From contig JAGAVE010000012.1 in NCBI GenBank assembly GCA_017942105.1, forward strand, positions 1-34,713: a stretch of DNA of 34,713 bases, given 5' to 3'. Positions 7,772 through 16,550 of this stretch are shown here, piece by piece. The stretch comes from Clostridia bacterium. Lineage in GTDB: Bacteria; Bacillota; Clostridia; Oscillospirales; Acutalibacteraceae. Both the position numbers and the translations under genes were made by a program. Position 1 is the stretch's first letter, and every line of letters begins with the position of its first letter. A model generated the notes under the pieces. The model ran no database searches and had not been told where the DNA came from. It saw only the letters and a program-made list of their open reading frames with translations.

Positions 7772-8437
7772 ATGAAAACTTTTACAATAAATAACTGTAC
7801 GAAAAAGAATATAATTGTTGAGTTTCAGGGCAAACAACAAACTGTTTCGGCAGATAGTATGCAGACAATAGAAGCCGAAGAAACTGACACATTGCGAATA
7901 TTTAAAGCTGAAAATAATTCCACACGCTTGTGTATGGCGAAATATTTTGACAATGAAGCTTTAAGAAAAATATGGATCAAGTTAGTTTTGTTAATCAATT
8001 TTGATTTATATATTGACATCAAAAACGCTCCGAAGCGTATTACTATAAACGAAAGATATTATCATTTTTACACTATTTTAATATTTAGTATGTTGCAGCT
8101 AAATGGTGACAATAAGGTTTATTATGGATATCATAAAAACTCGGATAAAAAGAAATTATTTTTTGTTTCGGTGCTTACAATGTTGTCTATGGTTGCGACT
8201 TGCGTTGTTATGACGGTTGTTTCTTTGTTTGCTTTATTTGATGATTTTTCAGCATTTTCTGTGGCCATCACTCTTATTGATATAGGACTTGTCTGGATGG
8301 TTATCAGTTTTGCAAAAGTATTAAGTAAGTTTAACCGATTCAACGATAATCTTTCATATATATTGAAGGAATCAAAGATATCTAATGTTTATTATGATAA
8401 CGGACGAGTTATAAAGTATAGGGATTTTTCGGACTGA
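7772..8437 (+). CDS. AT-rich orphan membrane protein
   Basis: A 221-residue protein of unknown family. The ATG at 7772 follows AAGGAA; an upstream in-frame ATG at 7682 precedes the promoter and is rejected. Residues 1 to about 125 look soluble and beta-rich (FTINNCTKKNIIVEFQGKQQ); two long hydrophobic segments follow (FVSVLTMLSMVATCVVMTV and AITLIDIGLVWMVISFAKVL), then a basic C-terminal segment. The topology suggests an N-terminal cytosolic sensor-like domain with a membrane tail. Codons are clearly richer in A and T than in the flanking genes, and it stands alone with its own consensus promoter and terminator, which may mean recent acquisition. Confidence 0.7.
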   Translation: MKTFTINNCTKKNIIVEFQGKQQTVSADSMQTIEAEETDTLRIFKAENNSTRLCMAKYFDNEALRKIWIKLVLLINFDLYIDIKNAPKRITINERYYHFYTILIFSMLQLNGDNKVYYGYHKNSDKKKLFFVSVLTMLSMVATCVVMTVVSLFALFDDFSAFSVAITLIDIGLVWMVISFAKVLSKFNRFNDNLSYILKESKISNVYYDNGRVIKYRDFSD

Positions 8438-8464
8438 AATTGATATAAAACTGCAAACAAAAAC

Positions 8465-8500
8465 CGCACAGGGGTTTTCCCTGTGCGATTTTATTATTTT
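8465..8500. terminator. Bidirectional terminator
   Basis: Stem CGCACAGGG (8465-8473) with CCCTGTGCG (8479-8487), short T-rich loop, followed by ATTTTATTATTTTT on the plus strand and by GTTTTTG on the minus strand. Serves the convergent genes ending at 8437 and 8505. Confidence 0.88.
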
Positions 8501-8504
8501 TAAT

Positions 8505-9695
8505 TTATGCGGCCCAGAAGAAGAACGGGTAAAGAACAACTCTCATAACCTTAACGATACCGTTCATAAGGTTTCTGAGGATGCCTGCGAACCAATAGTA
8601 AGCCTTACCGTGATTGCCTTCGGGAAGCTTTGAGCCTTCCTCAAGAGCGAGGTCTGATGTGTAGATCATTGATCTTTCATATGTTGAAAGGTCGTTCTCG
8701 TCAAGAGTGATCATCATAAAGCCCTGAACTGTCATATCATAGTATGAGTTGTATGTTGAGCCGGGAACATTAACTGCATCGATTCCGTTGATGTTTGCAA
8801 CATATGAGTTGATGTGGTCATGGCCGAAGAAAACAGCCTGAACGTCGCCACGCTCTGTGATTGCATCCCACTGACCTTCGCAGTCAGGTGAAGGACAAGC
8901 CTGCTCAAACATCCAGCCTTCTTCAAAGCCCCAGATGTTGGGAAGGTATGTAGCTGCTGTGCCGTCTGAGAAGTTTGTTGAGCCGAGTGCGCCGAGGTCG
9001 CCCTTAACTGTGAACATAACTTCCTTTGCTACCTCTGCAGGAACGATGTGCTGGAACATAAGTGAAGGAACCTTGCCGCCGTTTGCAGCTTCAAGCTCTT
9101 TGCTTACGCCGTCATACCATTCAAGCTGGTCAGCACGAACGCAGTCATAACCGCCTTCGATATAGTCGCCGCTGTCCATCATCCAGAGGTTGAAAGCTGT
9201 CTTTGAACCGTCTGATGAGAGGATCTCAAGGTTGTGTGTGCCTGAACCGTGGAGAGCGGGGTCTGCATCGTAAGCGAGGCAGTTGTCAAATTCCATATAC
9301 TTTGCAAGTTTCTCGTCTTTTGTTGAGCCCTTGTGAGCATCCTGGTCGTCGTGGTTACCGAAAACGAGTGTGAACGGGATGTCTCTGTCAACAAGGGGAT
9401 TGAGAAGGTCGGCATAACCTGCCCAGTATTCTTCGTCTTTTTCAGCAGACATAACGATGTCGCCAAGGAAGATAACGAGGTCGGGCTGAGCCTTGTCGAG
9501 AGCCTGGTTGAAAGCGTTTTTGAAGTCTTCTTCAATGGGGAAGCCGTCCTGAGGGTCAGCAACGATCATTATCTCAAACTTTCCGTCTTCGCCGAACTGA
9601 AGAGCGCCGTTTTTGCTGTTATCTGCTGCGAATGAAACTGATGAAAGAGAAAGCATCATCAGAGCAGCAAGAAGCACTGCAAGAATCTTTTTCAT
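8505..9695 (-). CDS. Secreted metallophosphoesterase with C-terminal hydrophobic tail
   Basis: Calcineurin-like phosphoesterase of 396 residues. Signal peptide MKKILAVLLAALMMLSLSSVSFA at 1-23. Metal-site motifs in order: ADPQ (Asp47, with Gln49 where DxH enzymes have His), FLGDIV (Asp79), FGNHDD (Asn114-His115), FQHIVP (His216), FFGHDH (His292, His294). Substrate cannot be read from sequence; nucleotides, phospholipids or other phosphodiesters are possible. Residues about 366-396 (YYWFAGILRNLMNG then VMRVVLYPFFFWAA) form an unusual hydrophobic/amphipathic tail, perhaps for membrane attachment. SD AGGAGG. It is monocistronic between a promoter at 9735-9763 and the terminator at 8465-8500. Confidence 0.88.
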   Translation of the reverse strand: MKKILAVLLAALMMLSLSSVSFAADNSKNGALQFGEDGKFEIMIVADPQDGFPIEEDFKNAFNQALDKAQPDLVIFLGDIVMSAEKDEEYWAGYADLLNPLVDRDIPFTLVFGNHDDQDAHKGSTKDEKLAKYMEFDNCLAYDADPALHGSGTHNLEILSSDGSKTAFNLWMMDSGDYIEGGYDCVRADQLEWYDGVSKELEAANGGKVPSLMFQHIVPAEVAKEVMFTVKGDLGALGSTNFSDGTAATYLPNIWGFEEGWMFEQACPSPDCEGQWDAITERGDVQAVFFGHDHINSYVANINGIDAVNVPGSTYNSYYDMTVQGFMMITLDENDLSTYERSMIYTSDLALEEGSKLPEGNHGKAYYWFAGILRNLMNGIVKVMRVVLYPFFFWAA

Positions 9696-9734
9696 AGTGA
9701 ATACCTCCTGAAATATTCATAATAATGTGCAAGT

Positions 9735-9763
9735 ATTTTATCACAATCGGAAAATCAAGTCAA
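9735..9763 (-). promoter_or_regulatory. Promoter of the phosphoesterase gene
   Basis: Minus strand -35 TTGACT (9763-9758), 17 bp, -10 TAAAAT (9740-9735). It lies immediately after the S51 peptidase stop, so the phosphoesterase can be transcribed separately. Confidence 0.65.
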
Positions 9764-9769
9764 TTAAAA

Positions 9770-10438
9770 TCAGAGAGTTTTGCCCTCGTAATTCTCATCT
9801 TTGTTGAAAAACCACACATAGCCGACATCATTGCCGTGCATTGTGCTGAATTCTCCGTCCTCATAAATGAGTGCCGCACCGTTCTCAATTCCGACACCCG
9901 AAAGGGGACGGCTTTTGATTTCGTCCTTGAAATTATACCAGCCGTTGCCTTCAAAATGAGGACAGGCACTGTAAGGCAGGATGCCGAGACAGTCACAGAA
10001 AATAAAGCTTCTGTCAGGTCCGCAATCGTCATAACCTTCCTTGAACCAGCAGACGGCGCCTGCACTGTAGCCGGACATAACGATGCCCTTTTCGTAAGCC
10101 TCGCGAAGGATATCCGAAGCGCCCGTTTCGTTCCAGGTGTTCATCATAAATTCAACATTTCCGCCGCCGACATAGATAACATCGGCAGAGAGGATTTTTT
10201 CGCGGATATCGTCGCGCGTGAGAGACTTATCCGTCAGAAAAAGATAGTCAAAGCTGCAGCCGCAGCCGAGGAAAATGTCCCTTATATGCTCGTCGCCCTC
10301 AATGTCGTCAAAGCCTGCTGTCGGAAGAAAGAGGACGGCAGGATTTTCTTTTTTTGCGCAGGATGCGATGTATTCAAGAATGTTTTTGATTTCGCCGTCA
10401 TCGTAGCGTCCGCCGCCAACGGCAATGATTTTTCCCAT
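9770..10438 (-). CDS. Peptidase S51 family (dipeptidase E-like)
   Basis: Serine peptidase homologue, 222 residues, cytosolic (no signal). The nucleophile motif GYSAGA (Ser125) follows GIVMS, and GGGNVEFMMN (91-100) and ACPHFEG (His161) match the S51 fold of PepE and cyanophycinase. PepE cleaves Asp-X dipeptides; cyanophycinase relatives degrade cyanophycin. The short length and absence of export favour the PepE/YgaJ-type group. SD GAGGTGA; own promoter at 10470-10498, divergent from rhaA. A long antisense frame over it is a shadow. Confidence 0.85.
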   Translation of the reverse strand: MGKIIAVGGGRYDDGEIKNILEYIASCAKKENPAVLFLPTAGFDDIEGDEHIRDIFLGCGCSFDYLFLTDKSLTRDDIREKILSADVIYVGGGNVEFMMNTWNETGASDILREAYEKGIVMSGYSAGAVCWFKEGYDDCGPDRSFIFCDCLGILPYSACPHFEGNGWYNFKDEIKSRPLSGVGIENGAALIYEDGEFSTMHGNDVGYVWFFNKDENYEGKTL

Positions 10439-10469
10439 AGTTCAGTCACCTCGTCTGTAGTATGTTGTT

Positions 10470-10498
10470 ATTCTAAACCAAAAAAGGGACATAATCAA
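10470..10498 (-). promoter_or_regulatory. Promoter of the S51 peptidase gene
   Basis: Minus strand TTGATT (10498-10493), 17 bp, TAGAAT (10475-10470). Its -35 sits 3 bp from the -35 of the divergent rhaA promoter, so the two promoters are back to back. Confidence 0.6.
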
Positions 10499-10501
10499 CT
10501 G

Positions 10502-10544
10502 TTGTTTTTTTCGTTAAACTGTGTTAAAATTTTCTCGTATACGA
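10502..10544 (+). promoter_or_regulatory. rhaA promoter with start-site palindrome
   Basis: -35 TTGTTT (10502-10507), 17 bp, -10 TAAAAT (10525-10530). A perfect 10-bp palindrome TCGTATACGA (10535-10544) covers the expected start of transcription, a position typical for a repressor operator. No regulator gene is adjacent. Confidence 0.55.
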
Positions 10545-10564
10545 ACTTTAACGGAGGTTAAACT

Positions 10565-11809
10565 ATGACGCGTTACGAATATGCAAAGGATTTATATGCA
10601 AAAATAGGTATCGACACCGAAGCGGCTATCGAAAAGCTTTCGGCTTTGCCGATTTCAATGCACTGCTGGCAGGGCGACGATGTTGTCGGCTTTGACTCAA
10701 AGGAGGCTCTTTCAGGCGGCATCCAGACAACGGGTAACTACCCCGGCAAGGCTACAACTCCCGAAGAGCTTATGGCAGATATTGATAAGGCCTGCTCTCT
10801 CATCCCCGGCAAGAAGAAGCTCAATCTTCACGCAAGCTATGCGATTTTTGAAGGCGGCGAGTTTGCAGACAGAGACGCAATCGAGCCGAAGCACTTTGCA
10901 AAATGGGTTGAATATGCTAAGGAGAGGGGAATGGGTATCGACTTTAACCCGACATTTTTCTCTCATCCGATGGTAAAGGATAATCTTACTCTTTCTTCGC
11001 CGGATGAAGAAGTGCGCACTTTCTGGGTCAACCACGGCAAGGCTTGCCTTAAGATTGCTCAGTATTTTGCAGAGGAAACAGGCGTTCCCTGCGTTATGAA
11101 TATCTGGATTCCCGACGGATACAAGGATATCCCGGCAGACAGATTCTCACCCAGAGCTCGCTTCAAGAAGTCTCTTGACGAAATCCTTGAGGTACCCTAT
11201 GACAAGAGCAAGGTTTATATCACTCTTGAATCAAAGGTTTTCGGCATCGGTCTTGAATCATACACAGTCGGCTCTGCAGAGTTCAGCCTTTCATATGTTA
11301 ATTATAAAGGCATCACTCCTCTTATGGATAACGGACACTATCATCCGACAGAGGTTGTTTCCGATAAGATTTCATCTCTTCTTCTTTTCAACGAGAAGAT
11401 TGCTCTTCATGTAACACGCGGCGTCCGTTGGGACAGTGATCATGTTGTTATCTTTGACGACGAGACAAAAGAAATCGCAAAGGAAATCGTAAGCAATGAT
11501 GCTCTTGACCGTGTATTTATTGCAACGGACTATTTCGATGCTTCAATCAACCGCGTTGCCGCTTGGGTAATCGGTCTTCGCAATGTGCAGAAGGCTATGC
11601 TCAACGCTCTTCTCACTCCGCACGCAATGCTCCGTGATTTGCAGGACAGCGCAAACACAACGAAGCTCCTTGCTCTTCAGGAAGAGCTTAAAACATATCC
11701 TCTTGCAGATGTGTGGAATGAATACTGCGCCCGTTGCGGTGTACCCGTTGGCGAGAGCTGGTTTGAAGAAATTGAAAAATACGAAGCGAAAGTGCTTTCA
11801 AAGAGATAA
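10565..11809 (+). CDS. rhaA: L-rhamnose isomerase
   Basis: Interconverts L-rhamnose and L-rhamnulose, first step of rhamnose use, cytosolic and metal-dependent. 414 residues, normal length. Family signatures: MHCWQGDDVVGF near the N-terminus, GGIQTTGNYPG, KLNLHASYA, the Glu-containing ESKVFGIGLESY and the metal-site segment LMDNGHYHPTE. SD CGGAGG. The rest of the usual rhamnose cluster (rhaB kinase, rhaD aldolase, transporter, regulator) is absent from the window, so the enzyme depends on genes elsewhere or serves another role, such as isomerising a related deoxy sugar. It is followed after 11 bp by a sialidase-fold gene. Confidence 0.95.
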   Translation: MTRYEYAKDLYAKIGIDTEAAIEKLSALPISMHCWQGDDVVGFDSKEALSGGIQTTGNYPGKATTPEELMADIDKACSLIPGKKKLNLHASYAIFEGGEFADRDAIEPKHFAKWVEYAKERGMGIDFNPTFFSHPMVKDNLTLSSPDEEVRTFWVNHGKACLKIAQYFAEETGVPCVMNIWIPDGYKDIPADRFSPRARFKKSLDEILEVPYDKSKVYITLESKVFGIGLESYTVGSAEFSLSYVNYKGITPLMDNGHYHPTEVVSDKISSLLLFNEKIALHVTRGVRWDSDHVVIFDDETKEIAKEIVSNDALDRVFIATDYFDASINRVAAWVIGLRNVQKAMLNALLTPHAMLRDLQDSANTTKLLALQEELKTYPLADVWNEYCARCGVPVGESWFEEIEKYEAKVLSKR

Positions 11810-11820
11810 AAGGTATAATT

Positions 11821-12801
11821 ATGAAATTAGTTGAAATTGAAAAATCATTGGTTTTTGAGCAGGATAAATTCTTCAGCCAGTGCCACGCATCAACACTCCT
11901 TAAGGTAGGGGATAAGATTCTTTGTGCTTTCTTCGCAGGCACAAAGGAAGGCGACGATGATGTAAGAATTTACCTCTGCGTCAACGAAAACGGAAAGTGG
12001 TCTGACCCTCAGCAGATGACATTTACAGATGATGTTCCCTGCTGGAATCCCGTTCTTTTTGAAAAGGACGGAACAATTTTCCTCTTCTTCAAGGCAGGAA
12101 AAAAGATAACAAAATGGCAGACCTTCCTTCGTAAATCAACGGACGGCGGCATCACCTGGTCAGATGCAGAGGAGCTTGTCCCGGGAGACAAGACAGGAGG
12201 CAGAGGCCCCGTCAAGAATAAGGCAATTGAGCTTTCTGACGGAACGGTGGTTGCGCCTGCATCGGTTGAAACAAACACTAAGTGGGACGCATTTATTGAT
12301 TTTTCACGCGACGGTTGCAAATCGTGGCAGAAGAGCGAATTAATCTTTTTTGACCATAAAAATGCTGTCGGCAAGGGTGTAATACAGCCGACTGTGTGGG
12401 AATCTGAAGGCAGGGTGTACGCTCTTCTCCGCTCGACCGAGGGCTATGTTATGCGAAGCTTCTCCGATAATCTTACTGATTGGTCACCCGCAGAAAAAGC
12501 AGAGCTTCCGAATAACAACAGCGGTATCGATTGCGTTAAGCTTCCGAACGGCGATGTTGCCGTTTTCCATAATCCTATTGCCTGTGCCGATTGGGGAGAC
12601 AGAAACATCATATCTTATGCCGTAACAAAGGATAACGGCGAAACTTTTCTTCCCGCGGTCGAGGTTGAAAAGGACGAGGATACGGATGCGGAGTTCTCAT
12701 ATCCGGCGGCGATAACGGACGGAGAGTATGTTTATCTGACATACACTCACTATCGCAAGAATGTTATGTTCAGAAAGTTCAGAATAGAAACTGATTTGTA
12801 A
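11821..12801 (+). CDS. Sialidase-fold (BNR/Asp-box) protein, cytosolic
   Basis: 326-residue predicted six-bladed beta-propeller of the BNR_2/exo-alpha-sialidase-like group. Two clear Asp boxes: STDGGITW (106-113) and SRDGCKSW (162-169); a third weaker one is TKDNGETF near 268. The N-terminal SQCHASTLLKVGDKILCAFFAG and RGPVKNKAI segments are typical of sugar-acting members, and the end (LTYTHYRKNVMFRKF) is typical of the family. No signal peptide, so it would act on imported oligosaccharides. It sits 11 bp after rhaA with SD AAAGG, so a rhamnose-containing glycan is a more likely substrate than sialic acid. That is inference from context. Confidence 0.82.
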   Translation: MKLVEIEKSLVFEQDKFFSQCHASTLLKVGDKILCAFFAGTKEGDDDVRIYLCVNENGKWSDPQQMTFTDDVPCWNPVLFEKDGTIFLFFKAGKKITKWQTFLRKSTDGGITWSDAEELVPGDKTGGRGPVKNKAIELSDGTVVAPASVETNTKWDAFIDFSRDGCKSWQKSELIFFDHKNAVGKGVIQPTVWESEGRVYALLRSTEGYVMRSFSDNLTDWSPAEKAELPNNNSGIDCVKLPNGDVAVFHNPIACADWGDRNIISYAVTKDNGETFLPAVEVEKDEDTDAEFSYPAAITDGEYVYLTYTHYRKNVMFRKFRIETDL

Positions 12802-12896
12802 TTTTGCACAAAAGAAAAACGGTTTTTTACACTTATCCGTGCATTGACAAATGGTGTATAATGTTTCTGTAAATTATTTTAAGGAGGACACTTTAA

Positions 12897-14381
12897 ATGA
12901 AAAAGTTTTCTAAAAAGCTTCTCGCAGTTGTTCTTTGCCTGACTCTTGCTTTCGGCATCTCGGCAATTTCAACATCTGCCGAAGAAACAGATGCAATCAA
13001 AAGAGTAAGCTGTACCTTTAACGGCGATTCTCAGACATCAAGAGGCTTCTGCTGGTACACAGAGAGCTATTCAGACGCTGATGTTCAGATCGTTAAAACA
13101 AGCGATTATAACGGCTCGTTCGCTAACGCTGCTACATATTCATCAGACAATGTTTATGTTCACCGTGATCAGTATTGCCATAAGGTAACGGTTTCTGACC
13201 TCGAGCCCGGCACAGAGTATACATACCGTGTTGGCGACAAGTCAGAGAAGCTCTGGAGCGATGCAGGTACATTCAGAACGGATGACGGTGACGACCAGTT
13301 CTCATTTATCACAATTGCCGATGTTCAGGCAAGCAGTGACGAAAATTTTGCTGAAGCTTCAGAAACTCTCAAGGGTGCGGTAGCAACTCTTCCCGATGCT
13401 GAATTTACAACAACGCTCGGCGACTATGTTAACGACAATACAAATGAAGAGTGGGACTGGTACTTCAAAAACTTCCAGTTCTCAAATATGTCAACAACCG
13501 TCGCTCCCGTTGCAGGTAACCATGACGGTAACATCACAAACAAGCTTAATATCAATGTTTTCAACTCAATGTTCAACCTTTCAAACGAGAACACAGAGTC
13601 GAATGTTAATTGGGTAAACGGCGTTTACTATTCATTTGATTACGGTAATGCTCACATTGCTGTTCTCAATACTAACGATATGTATCCGATGTCACAGTCT
13701 CAGAGAAACTGGCTCATCAATGATATGACCAATTCTGACGCTGATTGGAAATTTGTGTTTATGCACAGAGCTCTCTTCTCAGAGGGTAAGAATATCAACA
13801 AGCCTGATACAATTATTATGAGAAATGTTCTCGGCGAGATTTTTGCAGAGCTTGATATCGACTTTGTTTATGCAGGTCATGACCATGTTTATTACCGTTC
13901 ACACCCCGTTATCGGTGATGAGGTCGTTAAGGATGTTACATATGTAACAGAGAACTATAAGGGCGAAGAAATCACATTCGCAAACAATCCGGACGGTACG
14001 GTTCATATCCTTCCCTCAACAGCAGGTACAAAGAGATACGGCCTTAACGAGGATGCTATTGATCCTATCGGCGAGGCTTGCGCATTTGATCTTTCAACAA
14101 GAGATATGGGCGGTTGCTTTATGACAACGGTCGTTGACGGCGATAAGGTTATCATCAAGTCGTACCTTGTTGACGACGAGACAAAAGAAATTTCTCTTAT
14201 CGATCAGTACGCAATCAAAAAGGATCTTTCTCAGAAGCCTGAGATCGAAGCAACAGACCTTCCGACAGATAACTTCTCAAACATCGATGATTATATTGTA
14301 AACATCGTTACTGAGATTCTCGGAATGCTTTACAGCTATATCGCAGTTCTTCTTCCGCAGGCAATCAAAGGCTTGTTTTGA
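12897..14381 (+). CDS. Secreted purple-acid-phosphatase-like metallophosphoesterase
   Basis: 494 residues. Signal peptide about 1-28 (KKLLAVVLCLTLAFGISAIS). Residues about 35-127 form an FN3-like Pur_ac_phosph_N domain (SRGFCWYT, DLEPGTEYTYRVGD, WSDAGTFRT). The catalytic domain spans about 135-420, with metal motifs ADVQ (Asp142), LGDYV (Asp176), AGNHDG (Asn208-His209), FMHRALF (His290) and AGHDH (His328, His330). As in the phosphoesterase at 8505-9695, the first motif is D-x-Q and the protein ends in a hydrophobic helix (about 465-494, YIVNIVTEILGMLYSYIAVLL). Preceded by AAGGAGGAC. Promoter elements near 12844-12862 are visible but ambiguous. Confidence 0.88.
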   Translation: MKKFSKKLLAVVLCLTLAFGISAISTSAEETDAIKRVSCTFNGDSQTSRGFCWYTESYSDADVQIVKTSDYNGSFANAATYSSDNVYVHRDQYCHKVTVSDLEPGTEYTYRVGDKSEKLWSDAGTFRTDDGDDQFSFITIADVQASSDENFAEASETLKGAVATLPDAEFTTTLGDYVNDNTNEEWDWYFKNFQFSNMSTTVAPVAGNHDGNITNKLNINVFNSMFNLSNENTESNVNWVNGVYYSFDYGNAHIAVLNTNDMYPMSQSQRNWLINDMTNSDADWKFVFMHRALFSEGKNINKPDTIIMRNVLGEIFAELDIDFVYAGHDHVYYRSHPVIGDEVVKDVTYVTENYKGEEITFANNPDGTVHILPSTAGTKRYGLNEDAIDPIGEACAFDLSTRDMGGCFMTTVVDGDKVIIKSYLVDDETKEISLIDQYAIKKDLSQKPEIEATDLPTDNFSNIDDYIVNIVTEILGMLYSYIAVLLPQAIKGLF

Positions 14382-14401
14382 TTTTAAAAAATAGTTTTTA
14401 T

Positions 14402-14443
14402 CCGCCGTGCAGGCTTGTAAACCTGCACGGCGGTCCTTTTTTT
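14402..14443 (+). terminator. Very strong intrinsic terminator
   Basis: Perfect 12-bp GC-rich stem CCGCCGTGCAGG (14402-14413) with CCTGCACGGCGG (14422-14433), 8-nt loop, then T7 (14437-14443). Confidence 0.95.
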
Positions 14444-14509
14444 GTAACAAAATACACAAAATGGTCGATATTTTTCTACATATCCTTTGAATATTATAGT
14501 CAAAATATC

Positions 14510-14538
14510 TTGAATTTTGTTAATCGCTTTGGTAAAAT
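14510..14538 (+). promoter_or_regulatory. Promoter of the glycogen operon
   Basis: -35 TTGAAT (14510-14515), 17 bp, -10 TAAAAT (14533-14538), upstream of glgB. No other promoter of comparable quality is seen before the end of the operon. Confidence 0.65.
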
Positions 14539-14587
14539 AATAAATGTATAAGTGGATAAGTCCGCCTATACGAAGGAGGGATTGAAA

Positions 14588-16534
14588 ATGAACAAGGGAA
14601 ATAATCCCGCATCAAACCCGAATGATGTTCCTGTTTATCTGTTCCATCAGGGAAATAACGCAAAAGCGTATGAATTCCTCGGAGCGCATCAGGCAGAGGA
14701 CGGCAGAGTTGTTTTCCGCGTCTGGGCGCCTCACGCGGTTGCAGTAAGCGTTACGGGCGATTTCAACGGCTGGGATAACGATGCAAATCATATGTATCGC
14801 CTTTCGGACGGTTCAATCTGGGAGTGTTATATTGACGGCATCAGGCAGTTTGATAACTATAAATTCTGCATCACTGCAAAGGACGGCAGAAGGCTCCTGA
14901 AGGCTGACCCCTACGCTTTTCACGCGGAGACCCGACCTGATACGGCATCAAAATTCTACGATATCGGCGGTTATACCTGGAAAGACTCAAAATGGATGAA
15001 GCAGCGTAAAGAAAAATCGGCATATGAAAGCCCGATTAATATTTACGAGGTACATCTCGGCTCGTGGAAGGTTCACGGGGAAGAAATTTTTTATTCCTAC
15101 CGTCAGCTTGCCGATGAATTGACAAAATATGTTAAAGAAATGGGCTATACTCATATCGAGCTTCTGCCGATAAGCGAGCACCCGTTTGACGGCTCTTGGG
15201 GATATCAGGTAACGGGATATTTTGCGCCAACCTCAAGATACGGCGAGCCGAAGGACTTTATGTATTTTGTCGATAAGTGCCACGAAGCAGGCATCGGTGT
15301 TATTCTTGACTGGGTACCTGCTCATTTCCCGAAGGATGCTCACGGTCTTTATGAGTTTGACGGTCAGCCGCTTTATGAATATGAGGATATGCTCAAGGGT
15401 GAGCATAAGCAATGGGGAACGCGAGTTTTTGATTACGGCAAAAACGAAATCAGAAGCTTCCTTACTTCAAGCGCTATGTTCTGGCTTGAAAAATATCATA
15501 TAGACGGTCTGAGAGTTGATGCGGTTGCGTCGATGCTCTATCTCGACTATTGCAGAACGGACGGAAACTGGAGACCGAACAAAAACGGCGGCAACGAAAA
15601 TCTTGAAGCAATTGAGTTTTTGCAGAAGCTTAACACGGCAATTTTCCGTGAATACGGCGATGTTCTTATGATTGCAGAGGAAAGCACAGCCTGGCCGATG
15701 GTATCAAAACCTGTTTGTGACGGAGGTCTCGGCTTCAATTTCAAATGGAATATGGGCTGGATGAACGATTGCCTTAAATATTTCTCAATGGAAGGCATCT
15801 ACCGTAAGTTTAACCATAACAACCTGACTTTCTCTTTCTTCTATGCGTTTTCCGAAAACTTTGTTCTGCCGATTTCGCACGATGAGGTTGTTCACGGCAA
15901 ATGCTCGCTTATCAATAAAATGCCTGGCGAGTATGAAGAGAAATTTGCAGGTGTTCGTTCCTTCCTCGGTTATATGATGGCTCATCCGGGCAAAAAGCTT
16001 ATGTTTATGGGTCAGGAATTCGGCCAGTTCATCGAGTGGAATTATAAACAGGGTCTTGACTGGCTCTTGCTTGACTACGAGGCTCATAGGAAGCATCAGC
16101 ACTTTGTAAAAACAATCAACGAGCTTTATAAATCAACCCCCGCTCTCTGGGAGGTTGACTATAACTGGGAGGGCTTCAACTGGATAAGCAACGATGATGT
16201 TGATAATTCCGTTATAGCCTTCAGGCGAATTGATAAGGATAAAAAAGAAATCATTGCCGTCTGCAATTTCACGCCCGTCAGCAGGGAGAATTACTGTATC
16301 GGCGTTCCGAAAGCGGGAAGCTATAAGGTCGTTCTCAACACGGATGCCGAAGAGTTCGGCGGTAACGGCAAGGGTTCAACGGGCAGTATAAAGAGCAAAA
16401 AAGTACCGTTGCACGGATTTGAAAACAGCATTTCGCTTGACCTTCCGGGTCTGAGTGTAATATATCTTAAAGCTCCGGCTTCAAGAAAAAGAAAAAATAC
16501 AAACGAAAATGCCGCGAAAGCGGCAAAAAAATAA
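14588..16534 (+). CDS. glgB: 1,4-alpha-glucan branching enzyme
   Basis: Introduces alpha-1,6 branches into glycogen. The ATG at 14588 follows AAGGAGG; it gives 648 residues. Visible order: CBM48 domain (about 30-125; [21 protein letters not shown]), GH13 barrel with [27 protein letters not shown], nucleophile Asp311 in DGLRVDAV, acid/base Glu in IAEEST (about 364), transition-state Asp432 in ISHDEVVHG, then a C-terminal beta domain ending in a Lys/Ala-rich tail. First gene of glgB-glgC-glgD-glgA. The C-terminal tail codons run close to the glgC ribosome site. Confidence 0.96.
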   Translation: MNKGNNPASNPNDVPVYLFHQGNNAKAYEFLGAHQAEDGRVVFRVWAPHAVAVSVTGDFNGWDNDANHMYRLSDGSIWECYIDGIRQFDNYKFCITAKDGRRLLKADPYAFHAETRPDTASKFYDIGGYTWKDSKWMKQRKEKSAYESPINIYEVHLGSWKVHGEEIFYSYRQLADELTKYVKEMGYTHIELLPISEHPFDGSWGYQVTGYFAPTSRYGEPKDFMYFVDKCHEAGIGVILDWVPAHFPKDAHGLYEFDGQPLYEYEDMLKGEHKQWGTRVFDYGKNEIRSFLTSSAMFWLEKYHIDGLRVDAVASMLYLDYCRTDGNWRPNKNGGNENLEAIEFLQKLNTAIFREYGDVLMIAEESTAWPMVSKPVCDGGLGFNFKWNMGWMNDCLKYFSMEGIYRKFNHNNLTFSFFYAFSENFVLPISHDEVVHGKCSLINKMPGEYEEKFAGVRSFLGYMMAHPGKKLMFMGQEFGQFIEWNYKQGLDWLLLDYEAHRKHQHFVKTINELYKSTPALWEVDYNWEGFNWISNDDVDNSVIAFRRIDKDKKEIIAVCNFTPVSRENYCIGVPKAGSYKVVLNTDAEEFGGNGKGSTGSIKSKKVPLHGFENSISLDLPGLSVIYLKAPASRKRKNTNENAAKAAKK

Positions 16535-16550
16535 AAGGAGGCAGCATTTA

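Noticed and set aside
9725-10561. 278-codon open frame on the plus strand
   Set aside because: It is antisense to the S51 peptidase, whose GYSAGA and GGGN motifs are clear, has no ribosome site or recognisable domain, and extends across both divergent promoters.
12844-12862. TTGACA and TATAAT before the second phosphoesterase as one promoter
   Set aside because: They are only 7 bp apart, so they cannot be the two boxes of the same promoter; one may pair with a weaker partner, but I cannot decide which.
14517-14532. GTTAATCGCTTTGG as a catabolite-response element in the glgB promoter
   Set aside because: It has four mismatches to the cre consensus, including both outer positions on each side.
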